64,000 nucleotides of DNA. Source: Diaporthe sp. PMI_573 (lineage: Eukaryota > Ascomycota > Sordariomycetes > Diaporthales > Diaporthaceae). Below are positions 44,081 to 55,250 of the stretch, in pieces. Location: NCBI GenBank assembly GCA_021399435.1, contig JAJTUP010000042.1:1-64000 (forward strand), written 5' to 3'. Every line of letters begins with the position of its first letter. The stretch's first letter is position 1. The notes under the pieces are model-generated. The model was not told where the DNA came from. It searched no databases and was given only the letters and a program-made list of their open reading frames with translations. Both the position numbers and the translations under genes were made by a program.

Positions 44081-45920
44081 ACCCCCTCAGACTTACAGGC
44101 ACTAGGAGTCTATAGTTTTACTCTTCTTCCACTGCTTCCAGTCCATTCCTTATAGGGTCGTTCCGTAGGATCCTTTCTTCATGTATTGTTTCCACATCTT
44201 CCAAGCCCAACTGGTGGAGAAATCCTTTCCATCTCCCAGCCGGTAATGCTTTCGTCAACCCATCTGCCATTATTTGTGCTAAAGGTGTATATTCAACCTT
44301 AATCGTGCCTTTTTGTATTTCTTGCCGTAATCAGTGATTATGTATATCTACATGTCGTAATTTAGTCTTAAGTATTATAACTTCTAAGTTAACTAGTTTA
44401 ATTGTTTGTATGTTGTCATATTTAATCTTAATTCGCTTATTGTCTAAGTCTACTGAAACTTCTATAAGGAGCCGGCTCACAAATAGTGTTTCTTTTACTG
44501 CTTAAGCAAGAGCTAGAAGCTCTGCCTCTGTTGTTAATATAGTGACCATATCTTGCTTATTTGCTCTCTATCTAATCAGGCCTCCAAACAGTTTTATTGC
44601 AAATATCTGGGAACTTTTCCAATTAAGTGTATTATCTGCAAATAAAGCATTGCTTGCAACAACTAACTCTTTGGTGTCCTTAAAGCAAAGAGCAAGGTGT
44701 TTGGTGTATTTGAGGTAGAGTAGTACACAGTCGGCAGCATCTTAGTGTTTTCGGCTCAGATTAGTTAGGAATCTTGTAAGTCTTGATGTAGCAAATGCAG
44801 TGTTTAGTTAAGTAGAAATGGCAGCAAATAGAAGTAATCCGATCTTTTGTTAGTAGGTCTAGACTTTAGCTTCTATGGCGGCATTGGTTTAAGGTATTAG
44901 CTCTTTGGCTGTTATAGGGACTGTGTGGAAGAGATTTTTCTTATTAGCTAGTTTAATAATCTTCTCAATGTATACAGTCTGAGCCAGCCAGATCTATCTG
45001 TTTAGACGATTTCTAAGGATCTCTATGCCCAGGAACCATTGAATTAGATCCCTTCCACTGATTTTATACTTCTCTTGGAGCTAATAGGCAAGTTTATCGA
45101 CTTAATTTTATCAATTCTTTCTATATGCAACAATAATATCGTCTACATAGAAAAAGACCAAGATGCCGTTCTTAGTATAGCAACAGGGTTTATATAAGAC
45201 TTGTTTATATCTACATTAGGCAAGTGTCTTTGTAAATTCTTTTTGCCAGAGCAGTAGTAAAATCCGCAGCCTATAGAGTACTTTGTTTAGCATTAAGATT
45301 ATACCCTTCTTCTTGTATCCTCGAGGCATTCTTATAAAGATATTTTAATTAATAGGAGTGTATATAAATATATTAACAATGTTGTATTGGATTAGCTTGA
45401 GATTAAATTTATTGGCAATGGCAATTAGTGTTTAGAATAACTATCCTGTAAGAGTTGCTGTATAGATTTCTTGTATTTATCTTTGCGCTTATTGATCTCC
45501 GCGGACTATAAGTCTTGCTTTGCATTTCTAAAGAACGCCATGCTTGTTGAATTTATAGACATATACCTATATATAGTCTAGGATTTATTTTCCTGTTACG
45601 CAGCAATCCCTCTTGAGGATTTTGGTCTATAACTTCATTTTAATGTGACTCTGCAAATAGTCAGCTTCTGCTTATCTAAATATTGGTCCAAGTAGATAAT
45701 TATCTAGGTTATTGTGCCATCTTGGCGGTTTAAGGAAATTGTTTCTTTTTAACTTTACCCCTTAATACAAACGTCTTTTAATTTATGCCTTTATTAGGTA
45801 TTTTCCCTCTAACTTGGCCATCCAGGCAGATTTTGTGCCAGCAATAAATGCGGCCTGCCATAGGCTTGTCTTTTAATTTTCTTTAGTAGACGGCATTTCT
45901 TCGTCAGACTAGGTTTAAAT
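44081..45920 (-). mobile_element. Decayed Ty1/copia retrotransposon (pol)
   Basis: Minus-strand translations show copia pol in order despite many stops. From right to left: AGTKSAWMAKLEGKY (about 45800-45850), GYKKKGIILMLNKVLYRLR (about 45260-45330), the reverse transcriptase core FFYVDDIIVAYRK (about 45110-45170), WFLGIEILRNRL, RNase H pieces TTEAELLALA then AVKETLFVSRLLIE (about 44440-44540), RHVDIHNH and MADGLTKALPAGRWKGFLHQ (about 44210-44290). Stops such as taa for caa in the RNase H segment fit C-to-T change at CpA. The whole tract is AT-rich, as expected after RIP. A polypurine tract and LTR start are visible on the left; no 5' LTR was found on the right. Confidence 0.85.
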
Positions 45921-46256
45921 TGTATATACAAGCAGGGCTAAACATAATGGGGCAAAACTACAAGTATAGACAATAATTATGAATACGTTGATCACATTTG
46001 GATGAGCATAAGATAGTAGAGAGTGTATTTATATGTACAAGGCTTATTAACTGCTGGCCTGAAACAAAATTTGCAAAAACAAAACTGTAAGAAAGGGCCC
46101 AGGAGAATGCGGAATAAAACCAACTACTGCTACTAAAACATGTTTGAATTGGAAGTATACTACTGTATTCTATAGTACCGGTTTGTTCCGAGTTTCGTTA
46201 CTCTGAACAAGGAGCAAAACAAGATCGTTCCAACCTGCCTAAATGCTATTACTGCC
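45921..46256. other. AT-rich, no supported gene
   Basis: Probably the decayed gag side or right flank of the copia relic. No LTR match is seen. Confidence 0.4.
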
Positions 46257-46967
46257 TTAATTATCGATTTGCGCTCGACATATTGGACATGAGTTATGTG
46301 CTCTCAACTAAGGGACTATACAGCCACCATGAAACCAGTGTGTGCACGGCAGTACTGTGACCTGGCCCTCGGGATGAACTTGCTCAATGCAGATGGTACA
46401 TTCCGCTTCTGTACTGCCATTCATTAACTGCCCGTCCAATTTCTGCTTCTTGAGATGGTCGATCGCTGATTCAGATGCGGGAGGTACAGCGTTGGGGATA
46501 AGGCACGTAATAGCTCGTTCCAGAATCTCAGTGTCGCGAAAGAAATCCTCGAGAGCGATGAGTATGTTAAGGCTTGGAGCTAAGATATCGCGTGTATCCA
46601 GGCCGGTTCCGGCCTCTTCGTGTAAAGTGGCGGTCCGAGATTCTCTGGCAGGCGGGGAAAGGAGGATGCGAGAAATAATGTTAGACTGCCCAGGATCGTC
46701 TTGCCAATGGCTGGTGTATATTGGACCACCATGGCCTGATGATCTACCAGGGCTTCCATAATATAAGTGCTGGAAGCTGGGCTGGGGTGGCGATGCACTT
46801 TCCGCCCGTGTGATGTTCCGCATGTCCCCGTCGGTCCGTCGCTGCAGCTCGAAATGTCCCTCTGCCACCATCACGACGTTGTAGTGTTCCAACAGAGCAT
46901 ATTCCAGCGAGTACGCTCGCCTAGTTTGCAAGATATTTTCTATCCGGTAGAAGTTGGGGGCATCCAT
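46257..46967 (-). pseudogene. RING-H2 E3 ligase-like gene with premature stop
   Basis: The frame starts MDAPNFYRIENILQTR and encodes a Ser/Pro-rich region, then a RING-H2 domain: CTICIEQVHPEGQVTVLPCT, then HWFHGGCIVP. A tag stop (46308-46310) falls just before the last ligand pair. In the same frame the sequence goes on to SCPICRAQID and stops at 46257-46259, giving the complete C-x2-C...C-x-H-x2-H-x2-C-x10-C-x2-C pattern if the tag were a sense codon. The family normally has a tryptophan at this position, so TGG to TAG is the simplest event. As it stands the RING would lack two zinc ligands and be inactive as a ubiquitin ligase. The N-terminal part is otherwise open. Confidence 0.8.
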
Positions 46968-47401
46968 ATCGTCGAAGGCCTAGCTGTGGTTAGAAAGAGA
47001 ATAAGAGAATCTAGAATGCGACTAACTACTGTAATAAGTGTGGTTTTTAAAATATAAATACCCGAGGACGTACTTTTCACTGACGGCCTGCTCGGGTACT
47101 GTACTTCCTGTAACGTACTTTCGTCAAGTTCATTCCTGTGCCAAGCACCGCCCTGTCCTTATCAGCGACTTTAGGGACAGACCGTGCGAGCTCGAGGTTG
47201 TCGATCTGAAGGAATTCGACTAATATACAATTTAAGGGACGGCGATCAGCCTCTCCTCGACAGTGCTTCGGAATGTAAAGGTTGAAATAGTAGTTATGGC
47301 AGAGACTAATTAAATAAATACTATCCGAGGCCTCCAGCTCTCCTTTTTCTGGGTGATTTCGTGGAAGTACTCGAGCGTATTCGACATTCATGCCGTTGAT
47401 C
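46968..47401. other. Intergenic, no supported gene
   Basis: Short frames only. Lies between two minus-strand genes and probably carries the promoter of the RING gene. Confidence 0.45.
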
Positions 47402-47935
47402 TCAGCAGCTTCCACTATTCCGCAGCCGGCTAGCCCTGGTGTCTTCGCACAGTGGATGGATGGCCGCAAAGGCAAGGCTTAGAATGATCAGAACAAACCC
47501 ATAAGCCGCCTGAGCAACATATCCGTAGTATATCACACTGTAATAAGGAACGTTACCATCTGCACTGAGCCTCCCAAATTCGGCCTCGCAGCCGCGCACA
47601 CGCTCGGAAACGTATCCTCCGATGGAAACCAACATGATGCCTCGGATTATTTGACAGACCGAATATTTCCCCAGCCATGTTAGTTTGGTTGCAGTCACAA
47701 GACTGAACACCGCAAACAGCATGCTGACGATGGCCGAGTTAAATGCGATGTAAACTATAGATCTCTGAAGCGCCAGGAAATCTTTGGCCTGTTTTCTATC
47801 AGGGACTGTGGTATCGTTACCCCAGGAACGATCTCGGAAAATGATTGCAAAGAGGTCGAGACTGGCAGAGGCTAGCGAGAGCAAGGCGAGCAAGATGATC
47901 CCGAAGCGGAGTCGGAACATATGCTTTGAGAACAT
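47402..47935 (-). CDS. Small four-helix membrane protein
   Basis: A 177-residue single-exon frame with four clear hydrophobic segments: FGIILLALLSLASASLDLFA (residues 11-30), IVYIAFNSAIVSMLFAVFSL (about 60-80), CQIIRGIMLVSIGGYV (about 93-110) and YGYVAQAAYGFVLIILSLAF (about 138-158). The loop between helices 1 and 2 is polar (RDRSWGNDTTVPDRKQ) and contains a possible N-glycosylation site NDT. The layout resembles MARVEL-like or other small fungal tetraspan proteins, but I recognise no signature. The ATG at 47935 places helix 1 directly at the N-terminus. Function unknown. Confidence 0.65.
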   Translation of the reverse strand: MFSKHMFRLRFGIILLALLSLASASLDLFAIIFRDRSWGNDTTVPDRKQAKDFLALQRSIVYIAFNSAIVSMLFAVFSLVTATKLTWLGKYSVCQIIRGIMLVSIGGYVSERVRGCEAEFGRLSADGNVPYYSVIYYGYVAQAAYGFVLIILSLAFAAIHPLCEDTRASRLRNSGSC

Positions 47936-48550
47936 TGCAGATCCCGCCGCTGAGAGGAGAGAGGGACTGGACTCAGCTTCGCGTTGGCGATGATTAACGG
48001 GAGCAGTCTCTTTAAGTACTCACAGTCACCCAAATTTGGCGGAAGCCTGATACTCTGAGGCCTCCTGTATTGCCAACATCTCATGGCTCCTTTGCAATTA
48101 TGGCTACTAGGCAGAAGCAAAGTCCTACTACTTAACGGTCAAGGTGATCTGGCTAGAGGGGCAGGCTCAATTGGGTACATGGCAAACAGCAACGACAACG
48201 CAAGCCCGGCCGGTCCGTAACAAAAACGGAGACAGACAATATAGCGGTCGATTCAACTCGATGTCGTCGTTGATCGTGACACCGCATCTGCAGCATGACA
48301 TTGGGCTCTCTAGTAAGAGCATTGACTTCCCCTACGATGGCGGTAAACGTTTGAATAGCTGGGAGTCTCCATACAGTAAATGCTGTCCTATCAGATCGTT
48401 TCCAGGGGCTCCAGCTTCGTCTCGTCTCTTTCCCTAGGCCCCGCCTAGTATCCTAGTGGCCAACGTGCAATGCTAGTGAATCCTACAGGGCCAAGGCTTT
48501 CGATACATCCATTAGCAGGCCAGTATTGCTGCCTAAACTGGTCGTCGTTG
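47936..48550. other. Intergenic, no supported gene
   Basis: Upstream region of the membrane protein gene and left edge of the transposase scrap. Short frames only. Confidence 0.45.
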
Positions 48551-49080
48551 AGGTCGTCCTCTTTGCCATCACGGCCTTCCCATGGCTGCTGCTGCTTCTA
48601 AAGATACTCTCTTCGTTGGTGGCGAATGTAGCCTCCTCGCGAGGCCTCCCCTTTGTTGCCTTAACCTTCTCTGGCGAGAGGACTGCGAGGAGAGGGTTCT
48701 CGACTGAGAGGTCGCGATTAAGCCAATAAACCTCATGAACATCTGCCTTAAAGCGGTACCAGCAGCCCTTCTTCTCAAGCCAGTCTAATGCTGCTTGAGT
48801 TGGTGTGTAGATTTCTTGCTTATCCTTCCGGAAGCCCTGCAGCTAGTTCTTAAGGGTATTCGGCCTAAGCTGGATTGCTGGCTGCTGCTGGCGAAGCAGC
48901 GCCTTGAGCTGTTTTGGTGTGGCGAGGGTCGGGTCTCGGGCGGTCTGCTTGAGGAATGCGATGTGTGCTTTGGATAGCTTTGCCCAGCCACGCTGGGCTT
49001 TAGGGACTTCCTGAGGACCGTGATGAGTGTGCCTCTGCTCGTCGATTATGAGCTTCTACTTGCCTAATGTCTGCTTAGTT
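48551..49080 (-). mobile_element. MULE-like transposase scrap
   Basis: A long minus-strand frame with one stop reads KLIIDEQRHTHHGPQEVPKA, then GWAKLSKAHIAFLKQTARD, TPKQLKALLRQQQPAIQLRP, then after a tag stop GFRKDKQEIYTPTQAALDWL and EKKGCWYRFKADVHEVYWLN, and ends in a basic region. The His-rich start followed by an Arg/Lys helical module and the WYRF...W pattern resemble the region before the DDE domain in fungal Mutator-like (MULE) transposases. No DDE motif is seen, so this is a partial copy. The tag sits where a CAG (Gln) would be expected. It touches the 3' end of the NmrA gene. The family assignment is tentative. Confidence 0.5.
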
Positions 49081-49209
49081 ATATGAGCAATTGCTTGCTA
49101 TTTGCAGTCGGCTTTTATCGTCGTGGCGTTACTAGTTGTGGCGGTCGAGGGGCGCTGGGCGCCCCGACTATATGCCAACACGGTATATTGCTTGGTCGTT
49201 GGCTTCGAC

Positions 49210-50087
49210 TCACTCGCTGATTTCCTCGTACTCGAGTGTCTGGCCCAGTGCCTTGGAAGCAGCCGTGGCCAGCTCCTTTCCAGCACAGAGCATGGGGCCA
49301 GTCATAACCATCACCTGGCCACGGTGGCGGTCGTCGAAGCCGTGCTTTCCCTGTCCAGCCAGAACATGAGCCGCCACATGAGCGGCATCCTGCCAAATTT
49401 GTGAGCACATCTGATACGTCAGGACAAGGCAAACTCAGGTGCTTACACCAAGTGCGACAGGGGCAAACTTGTGGTTTTGGCCAATAGGCAGAGGCAGAAA
49501 GCCCTCATTCTGAGTCTGCTGGGAGTAGAGGAGGAGATTCTCGGCGTAGAAGCCAGCCCTATGCAATGTCAGTTCAGCGTGTTGATTTGAGAAGTGGACG
49601 TCATCATTTACCGAATAACGCAAGGCGAGTGACCAAGGGCGACATCAGGATCGCCCTTGGCGGACAGAACTGCAGTCTCCAGCTCGATGAACTCTCGCAA
49701 ACGCGGCTGCTTCTCCTTGGTCGCGTAGTCGGCGCCAGCAGAGCTGATCAGCAGCACGTTCGAGACGCCGGCCTTCTTGGCGGCGTTGGTGAGCTCCATG
49801 GTAAGGTCGACCTTGTCCTGGTGGGCCGGAGGCACCAGGCAGATTGTGTCGCAGCCGATCTTCTTGAGATCCTTCACGAGGGACCGCTCGCGGCCGGGGA
49901 CATGCTCGACGATCTTCGCTCCGAGCTTCTCGAGCTCCGCGACCTTGGGGGCTGAGGGCTGCAGGGTCAGGCCGGTGAGCGAGGTGATGCCCTTGTAGAA
50001 CTTTCCCTCCTTCAGAATGAGCTCCGCGATGAGGAAACCGGTCTGACCGTCCACTGCGGTGATGCAGATGTTGCGAGTCGAAGACAT
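49210..50087 (-). CDS. NmrA-like NAD(P)-binding protein, shortened C-terminus
   Basis: Three predicted exons (50087-49612, 49558-49447, 49389-49210) join in phase over GTAAAT...CATAG and GTAAGC...GGCAG introns to give 255 residues. The N-terminus MSSTRNICITAVDGQTGFLI is a modified Rossmann site (normally GxTGxxG; here DGQTGFL). Later blocks LISSAGADYA, AGFYAENLLLYSQQ, FAPVALG, DAAHVAAHVLAG and VMVMTGPMLCAGKELATAAS follow the NmrA-like order of atypical SDRs, which act as redox sensors or reductases. The frame stops right after LEYEEISE, about 35 residues short of relatives. At this point GTGAGT looks like a donor, but the next exon is replaced by the MULE-like scrap. Confidence 0.82.
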
Positions 50088-50654
50088 GGTGTAGACGACC
50101 ACGATTGAAGAGGGGTGATGATTGTTTGTTTGCTTGATGAGAGAATTCGCTTGATGAAAGAATAGAAAAGTCGTGGATGGTGGGGTGGCAAGTGGAATGA
50201 GTGTCAAAGAGCCTCAAGAAATAACAATTGTTGTGCAGCGAAGTGCGAGCGTTTTTGGGTGACCTCGAGCTGCATCATTAGCCTCAGGCACCTCCCCTTC
50301 GTCACAGTGACAGCTTTGCAAACGACTTTGGAAGTACGGAAAGGATTGGCCGATCAGATTAGCCTAGAATCTGCCCTAGAAATGGTTTTCCCAAGACATC
50401 TGAAGAGGTCACCTGCAGCCATGCAAAGGGAGGCTGAATGACGTGTATTTGAGCGGCAAAATCATCATCTAGACTTCATTTTCCTCTAGGCACCGCTACA
50501 CTGCAGCTCGAGCGCTCAGGGTCAGTATCTGATCCTGCGATACTATTACCCACCCCTGAAGAGTGCACGTCACCAGTTCTGACCCGCACCTAACTCAAAT
50601 GTGAGTCACAGTATCTATACCAGTATTGGACTACCTGGGCAGTGCTCAATACCA
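50088..50654. other. Intergenic, NmrA promoter side
   Basis: No gene. A pyrimidine/TG-rich leader immediately precedes the NmrA start on the minus strand. Confidence 0.45.
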
Positions 50655-50915
50655 AACCTCCTGTACGATGAGCTTCCCATAGGACAGCCTCTCATGGAGC
50701 AGTCTTATATGGGATAACCTCATCTGTGACAACCTCACCTGGGACACCCTCACATAATGCAACCTCACATAGGATAATCTTCTATAGGATAATATCCTAT
50801 GGGACCACATCCTATGTGACAGCCTCCTATGGAATAGCCTCTATGGGGACAAACCTCTTGCAGGAAACCTTTTGTGGAACAATTTCGTATGGGATAACCA
50901 TAAGGAAGCCATACA
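50655..50915. repeat. Degenerate 15-bp minisatellite
   Basis: A series of imperfect units of the type cctcatatgggataa, spaced by about 15 bp, runs through the tract (for example cctcacataggataa, cctatgggaccacat, cctatgtgacagcct, cctatggaatagcct). As 15 is a multiple of three, a plus frame shows a repeated Ser-Tyr-Gly pentapeptide (ISYGT, SYVTA, SYGIA, SMGTN), which is probably a by-product. Confidence 0.8.
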
Positions 50916-53900
50916 TACTAGATGACGAGGCAATGTGGATTATGTTGAACCTATGGATTCAATTGATGTATAACCTATTACAGCAGTAGATACATACATG
51001 TAACCATGATATCACAAGAACAGAACTTCGGCTCCTGTTGCCCATCAAGATCTAAACCAGAGACGTACGCTATCCTTGAACCGGTCAAGTTGATATAAAT
51101 TAAGTCAGAGAGCACACCGTTCTCGGTAAGAACCAGGACATTCGAAAGAAATGCGGAAGATACTTGTATAGAGGGGCTTTAGAGCTTTCAGACACATTAC
51201 TTATATTGCTGAGGCCAACTGAGGTTCACTCTAATACACATAAGAGGCGGGTTGTTTATCAGCCAGATAGCCTTGCTTCATGGACGATAATATCAACTAA
51301 CAACCCCTTGCAGTGTCGTTTAGTATGTAGTTACCTATTTACACACCATCATGATAATCTGGACGCCTGCTAATACCATAATTACATGGTAGGAATGGCT
51401 TAAATCTCAGTATTGCTTTCTTCAAGAGTCTCGAAATCGTCCATCATTCTTACCATCTTTCATTTGAGGTGCACATGAAGACCGGTGAGGGCCTGGACAT
51501 ATAGAAAAAAGCCGAGTGCTCGTATGAGACGAAAAGCGCGACGACTGCCTTTACGTTCTTTACTCATATTTGGTACACTGCATCCTCCCGCCCAGGAGGA
51601 GACGGCCCTAGGGACATTTATCGGAGAGGGGTGTACGTGCTGGGAAGTAACCTACACTGTAGTTAAGGTGCGGCGTGGATGGCTGATGGCAATCCCATTG
51701 ATTCATGCAATGCCAGACAGACATAACGGAGGCAGGAGGCAGCAGTGCAGATGCGACTCGCTACCTCACCCACTACTCATAAAATGAAGAGTGGTGATCC
51801 TTCCTCCAGCAGCCCATGAGAGCTTGCTTTCCTCGGTAATGGCGGCTCAACGATGCTAGTCGGTGCAGCCGTACCTATGCTTTGGGCCGGCACGTCCGGC
51901 TTGCATAGGTTCAGCCGCCGGCGGAAATATGGCCCTGAATACGTCGGGACTGATATCAGGCCTTCTGGGTGTTTTTGCTTTTTCCTTGATCTACTGCGGC
52001 AGTCCGTGTTTCCCGTCATGCATAAGTGAGGGTTGCGATGGGATGATCACTCATCTTGCCAACTGCCGGGAGGCAATGTCAACGATATTCATGCGTGGGG
52101 CCACCATACTCGTGTGACGCGCAGGCGTACTCGACGGATTCGTGGAAGTAATACAACCTGACGGGCAGTTTTCGAGTCTTTCCTATTGAAAAGCCGTCGT
52201 TGCTAGCACCTCGTCGGAATTTGACTGTCACATGTCGGTCCGCACACAAGAGTGAGTGATATCCCAAAATTCTTGGAGGCTCAGCATGAGGCACCCACCT
52301 GTAAACCTAAAAAATGTCTATCACAATAATATTGTCACGGCGACATCAATGACGTCAGAGGCGGTCATTTTTTCTCTGGTGTTGGGGGGCAGCTTATGTA
52401 CAAAGATGGCGACGTTGGGAAAAGGGTGACGGCGCAGAATAGTAATGCAAACGTTGATTATACGCCTGTACACACAATTTTCTGTCCGACAATTGATTGC
52501 GACAAAATGATGCAATACTAGGGATATTTATGAAATGCGATTGATTGTTCGAGACCCGAGCGGTAACGGCTATAAGAGACATTCGCCCTTTGCTGCACTG
52601 ATTTCAGGCGAAAACACCAAGCAGCTCTCCCGATTGAATCAAGCAACGGTAATCTTAAGCGATTATGGCTCGATATGAGACTGGCCAGTCAGTTCGCTAC
52701 AAACCGGTTGGCGGCAAGTGACGCTCCTTGCATTATTTGGTATAGAATTTAGACTAAATTTCCGAGGCCCTGATTCCTAAACCTCTGAGACTGTTGGTGT
52801 TATTACTGACGTCTTGACGGAGCCTGGCATTCAAGCCGATCGAAATGTCCAGGCCAGCCCTGATTCTCCCCGATACGAGGTAATGGAAGCAAACCGCAAC
52901 CAATGGTGAACAAGCGACACTGACGTGTAAGTTTAGATTTAGAATTCTAATACTGGCAAGGTTACTACGGTGTACGAGGTCAATATTCTCGGTCCATCCC
53001 AGTGAAGACGTTTAAGAAGTGGGTATGAACTGGGAACTGGGTAGATAAGCGGTATCCGCTAATGATAAGAATGTAGGAGTGTAGTTCTAGCCCTCAATGA
53101 ACTCTGTGTCTCGGTTTGACCTCTGCACTCTTGACAAAGGCGCATCGCTGGTACGCTCGGCGTTGAGTGTAAAGTGTATGATTGTTGTCTTGTCACCTTT
53201 AATTGTCGCTCCACCCAGTCTTTCCCGGTGCACTTGATGGGATGACCGCAGCTTACACGTGAGCCGTCTGGATGTGGCTCCAGTCAGGGCTTCCATGACT
53301 GCAGTACCGACAACCTCAAGCTCGGTACTTCAGGGTGCAAAGAGATGCCACTCCAGTGTCAACGTAGCATCAGAAGCAGTAAATGTTGGGCTGCCAGCAT
53401 TAAGGTCCCAGTCACATTGTATGACTAGGACAGCCAGATTTGCGAGTTGAATGCACAGATGGCGAAAACGTCGTACAATTTCTTTCTGCGGACACACGGA
53501 GCATACTTAAGTGTTCGTAGTTCGAGGTCGGTTACCACGTGACGCGTTTGTTAACGACGTTGGGCTAGGCAGATTCCTACCAAACCATCGGCTCTAGGCC
53601 CTATGGACAGTTACATGACATTCCATGTGGGGTGTTGCAGAGACTGCCTGTATTGACCAAAGTGTTGAGATGCTACCTTGCCAGAGAAGTGGGACAGATA
53701 TGCGCGTTGACTTTTGAGTTATGCAGTGTGGCAGGAACATGAAGGTCGAGGCAGTGAGGAGTTGCTGGAGGGGTTATCATCCAGATGGGATATTTTGAGC
53801 GTAAGTGCCAGACGGCACTGGGCATGTCTTGCGCGATCATGTCGAGATGCACACGGCACAAAGGGCACGAAATCTCCAGTGCGATGAGCAAGCGCTTGAG

Positions 53901-54879
53901 ATCGGCACGCTTGAGCATGGTGGCGACTTCAAAAGAGGCTAAGATCCGCTGTGTCCCTAGGAGTTAGAGGTTGCCAGGCTGACGTAACTTACGCCCAGTA
54001 TTCAGGTCGATCCAGACAACAGCAGTGCGTGACTGCTAACATGGGATGATCTTCCGCGGCAGATGGCAATGGTAGGGTCCTCTAACTGTCTTGGGACTCT
54101 TGCAGCCCCGATCCTTTTGAGAGTCAGAGAGGGTTCAAGGGTTCAGAGAGACGTAAGAAATAGTCAATACAGTGTTGATAAGAGGACGCACGTAGCCTTA
54201 ACCACGTCATTGATGCACTTGCTAGGGCTCGGAATCACCCTAAACGGCTACTGACTAAACCAGGGATAGTTTCCGCTAGCCAGCCCAGAGAATGACGGCA
54301 TGCGAGCGGGGACAGCTTCGGTTTGAGGGGTGGCAAGGCGTCGCAATCTAACTTCCCTCTCCCGTCATGCAAGATGACCTACAACAGACACGGCACTCGT
54401 AGCCGTTGTGACCGTGTGGCTTTTCACGAATCCGTGGTCCGCAGCTGATGCCGCTCCTTGTCGTCACTGGGGTCATTTCCCGCGACGTTGACGACATTAA
54501 ATGGTCTACGCAACAGTGTGCTAAGATCGACAATTGCGTTAGTATTGAGGTTAATCTTGCATTAATTAGACGGACGGCTTGGAAAATACCTTGTGGCGAT
54601 CATTCCAATGTGCAAAGGAACACACCCCCAGCAATAACGGCGCCGTGTCGCTCGCAATGACTCGTGATTAACATTTCCAGACATGGTAAGCAAAATTCCA
54701 AGAGACCACATAATTTATCTACATCTCCTGGACTTCTCCTCAATACTAGATGAATTGCAGTGAGGCGGGCTGTGAAGAAGTTTTACACGTCAGAGGGGAC
54801 ACTATACTCAAGCAGATAAGAAGCCATCTCACGAGTCTGAAGGCCGCTGTACCTATGGTTGTGGTGTTAATAAGGATAG
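50916..54879. other. Gene-free 4-kb stretch
   Basis: I find no frame over about 100 codons with any recognisable feature. The minus-strand frame at 53673-53918 contains ISCPLCRVHLDMIAQDMP and might be a relic, but it cannot be assigned. The composition is mixed, not strongly AT-rich. Confidence 0.5.
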
Positions 54880-55250
54880 TGTGTGGATTACATATGAGGC
54901 AAAGAATCTGTTATGGTTGCCGTCCCCGCTGGTGAAGGGAAAGTCTGAACCATACAACAGCCCGTCGCTAGGGACTCCTATCGTCTGCATCATGCCGCGC
55001 AACTGGCCCGGAAATATGGTGCCTGCCAGGTCGAAAAAGAAGCGCGAGTTCAGAACGGCGCGAACCTGGTCTTCCAACAGAGCGATGATACCACTGCTCC
55101 GGGGGAAAGGCACAAATGAACTGAAGATAGCGACACGAGAAAGCGCCGGCGGCATAGCGAATCAGATGAAGCCGCTGAGCGAGTGGATTCACAACATGGG
55201 ATACGACTCCGGCCGCCAAATCCCGGACCTTGTTCATTAACGTGGTCACG
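54880..55250 (-). pseudogene. Amidohydrolase-2 C-terminal fragment, frameshifted
   Basis: The minus strand reads ALLEDQVRAVLNSRFFFDLA, then GTIFPGQLRGMMQTIG and GLLYGSDFPFTSGDG. The GSDFPF segment with its metal-ligand Asp and the strand before it are typical of the amidohydrolase-2 (ACMSD-like, decarboxylase) TIM-barrel family. Upstream, a second frame gives VRDLAAGVVSHVVNPLAQRL and HLIRYAAGAF, where the family has the His of the HAGG segment. The two parts are in different frames and the His motif is gone (YAAG), so the gene is broken. The N-terminal HxH metal site was not found. Confidence 0.65.

Noticed and set aside
49645..50217. 190-codon minus frame rich in Arg, His and Gly
   Set aside because: Out-of-frame shadow of NmrA exon 1.
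53673..53918. Minus frame with ISCPLCRVHLDMI
   Set aside because: A single CPLC motif is not enough for a RING or zinc-finger call and the rest is unremarkable.
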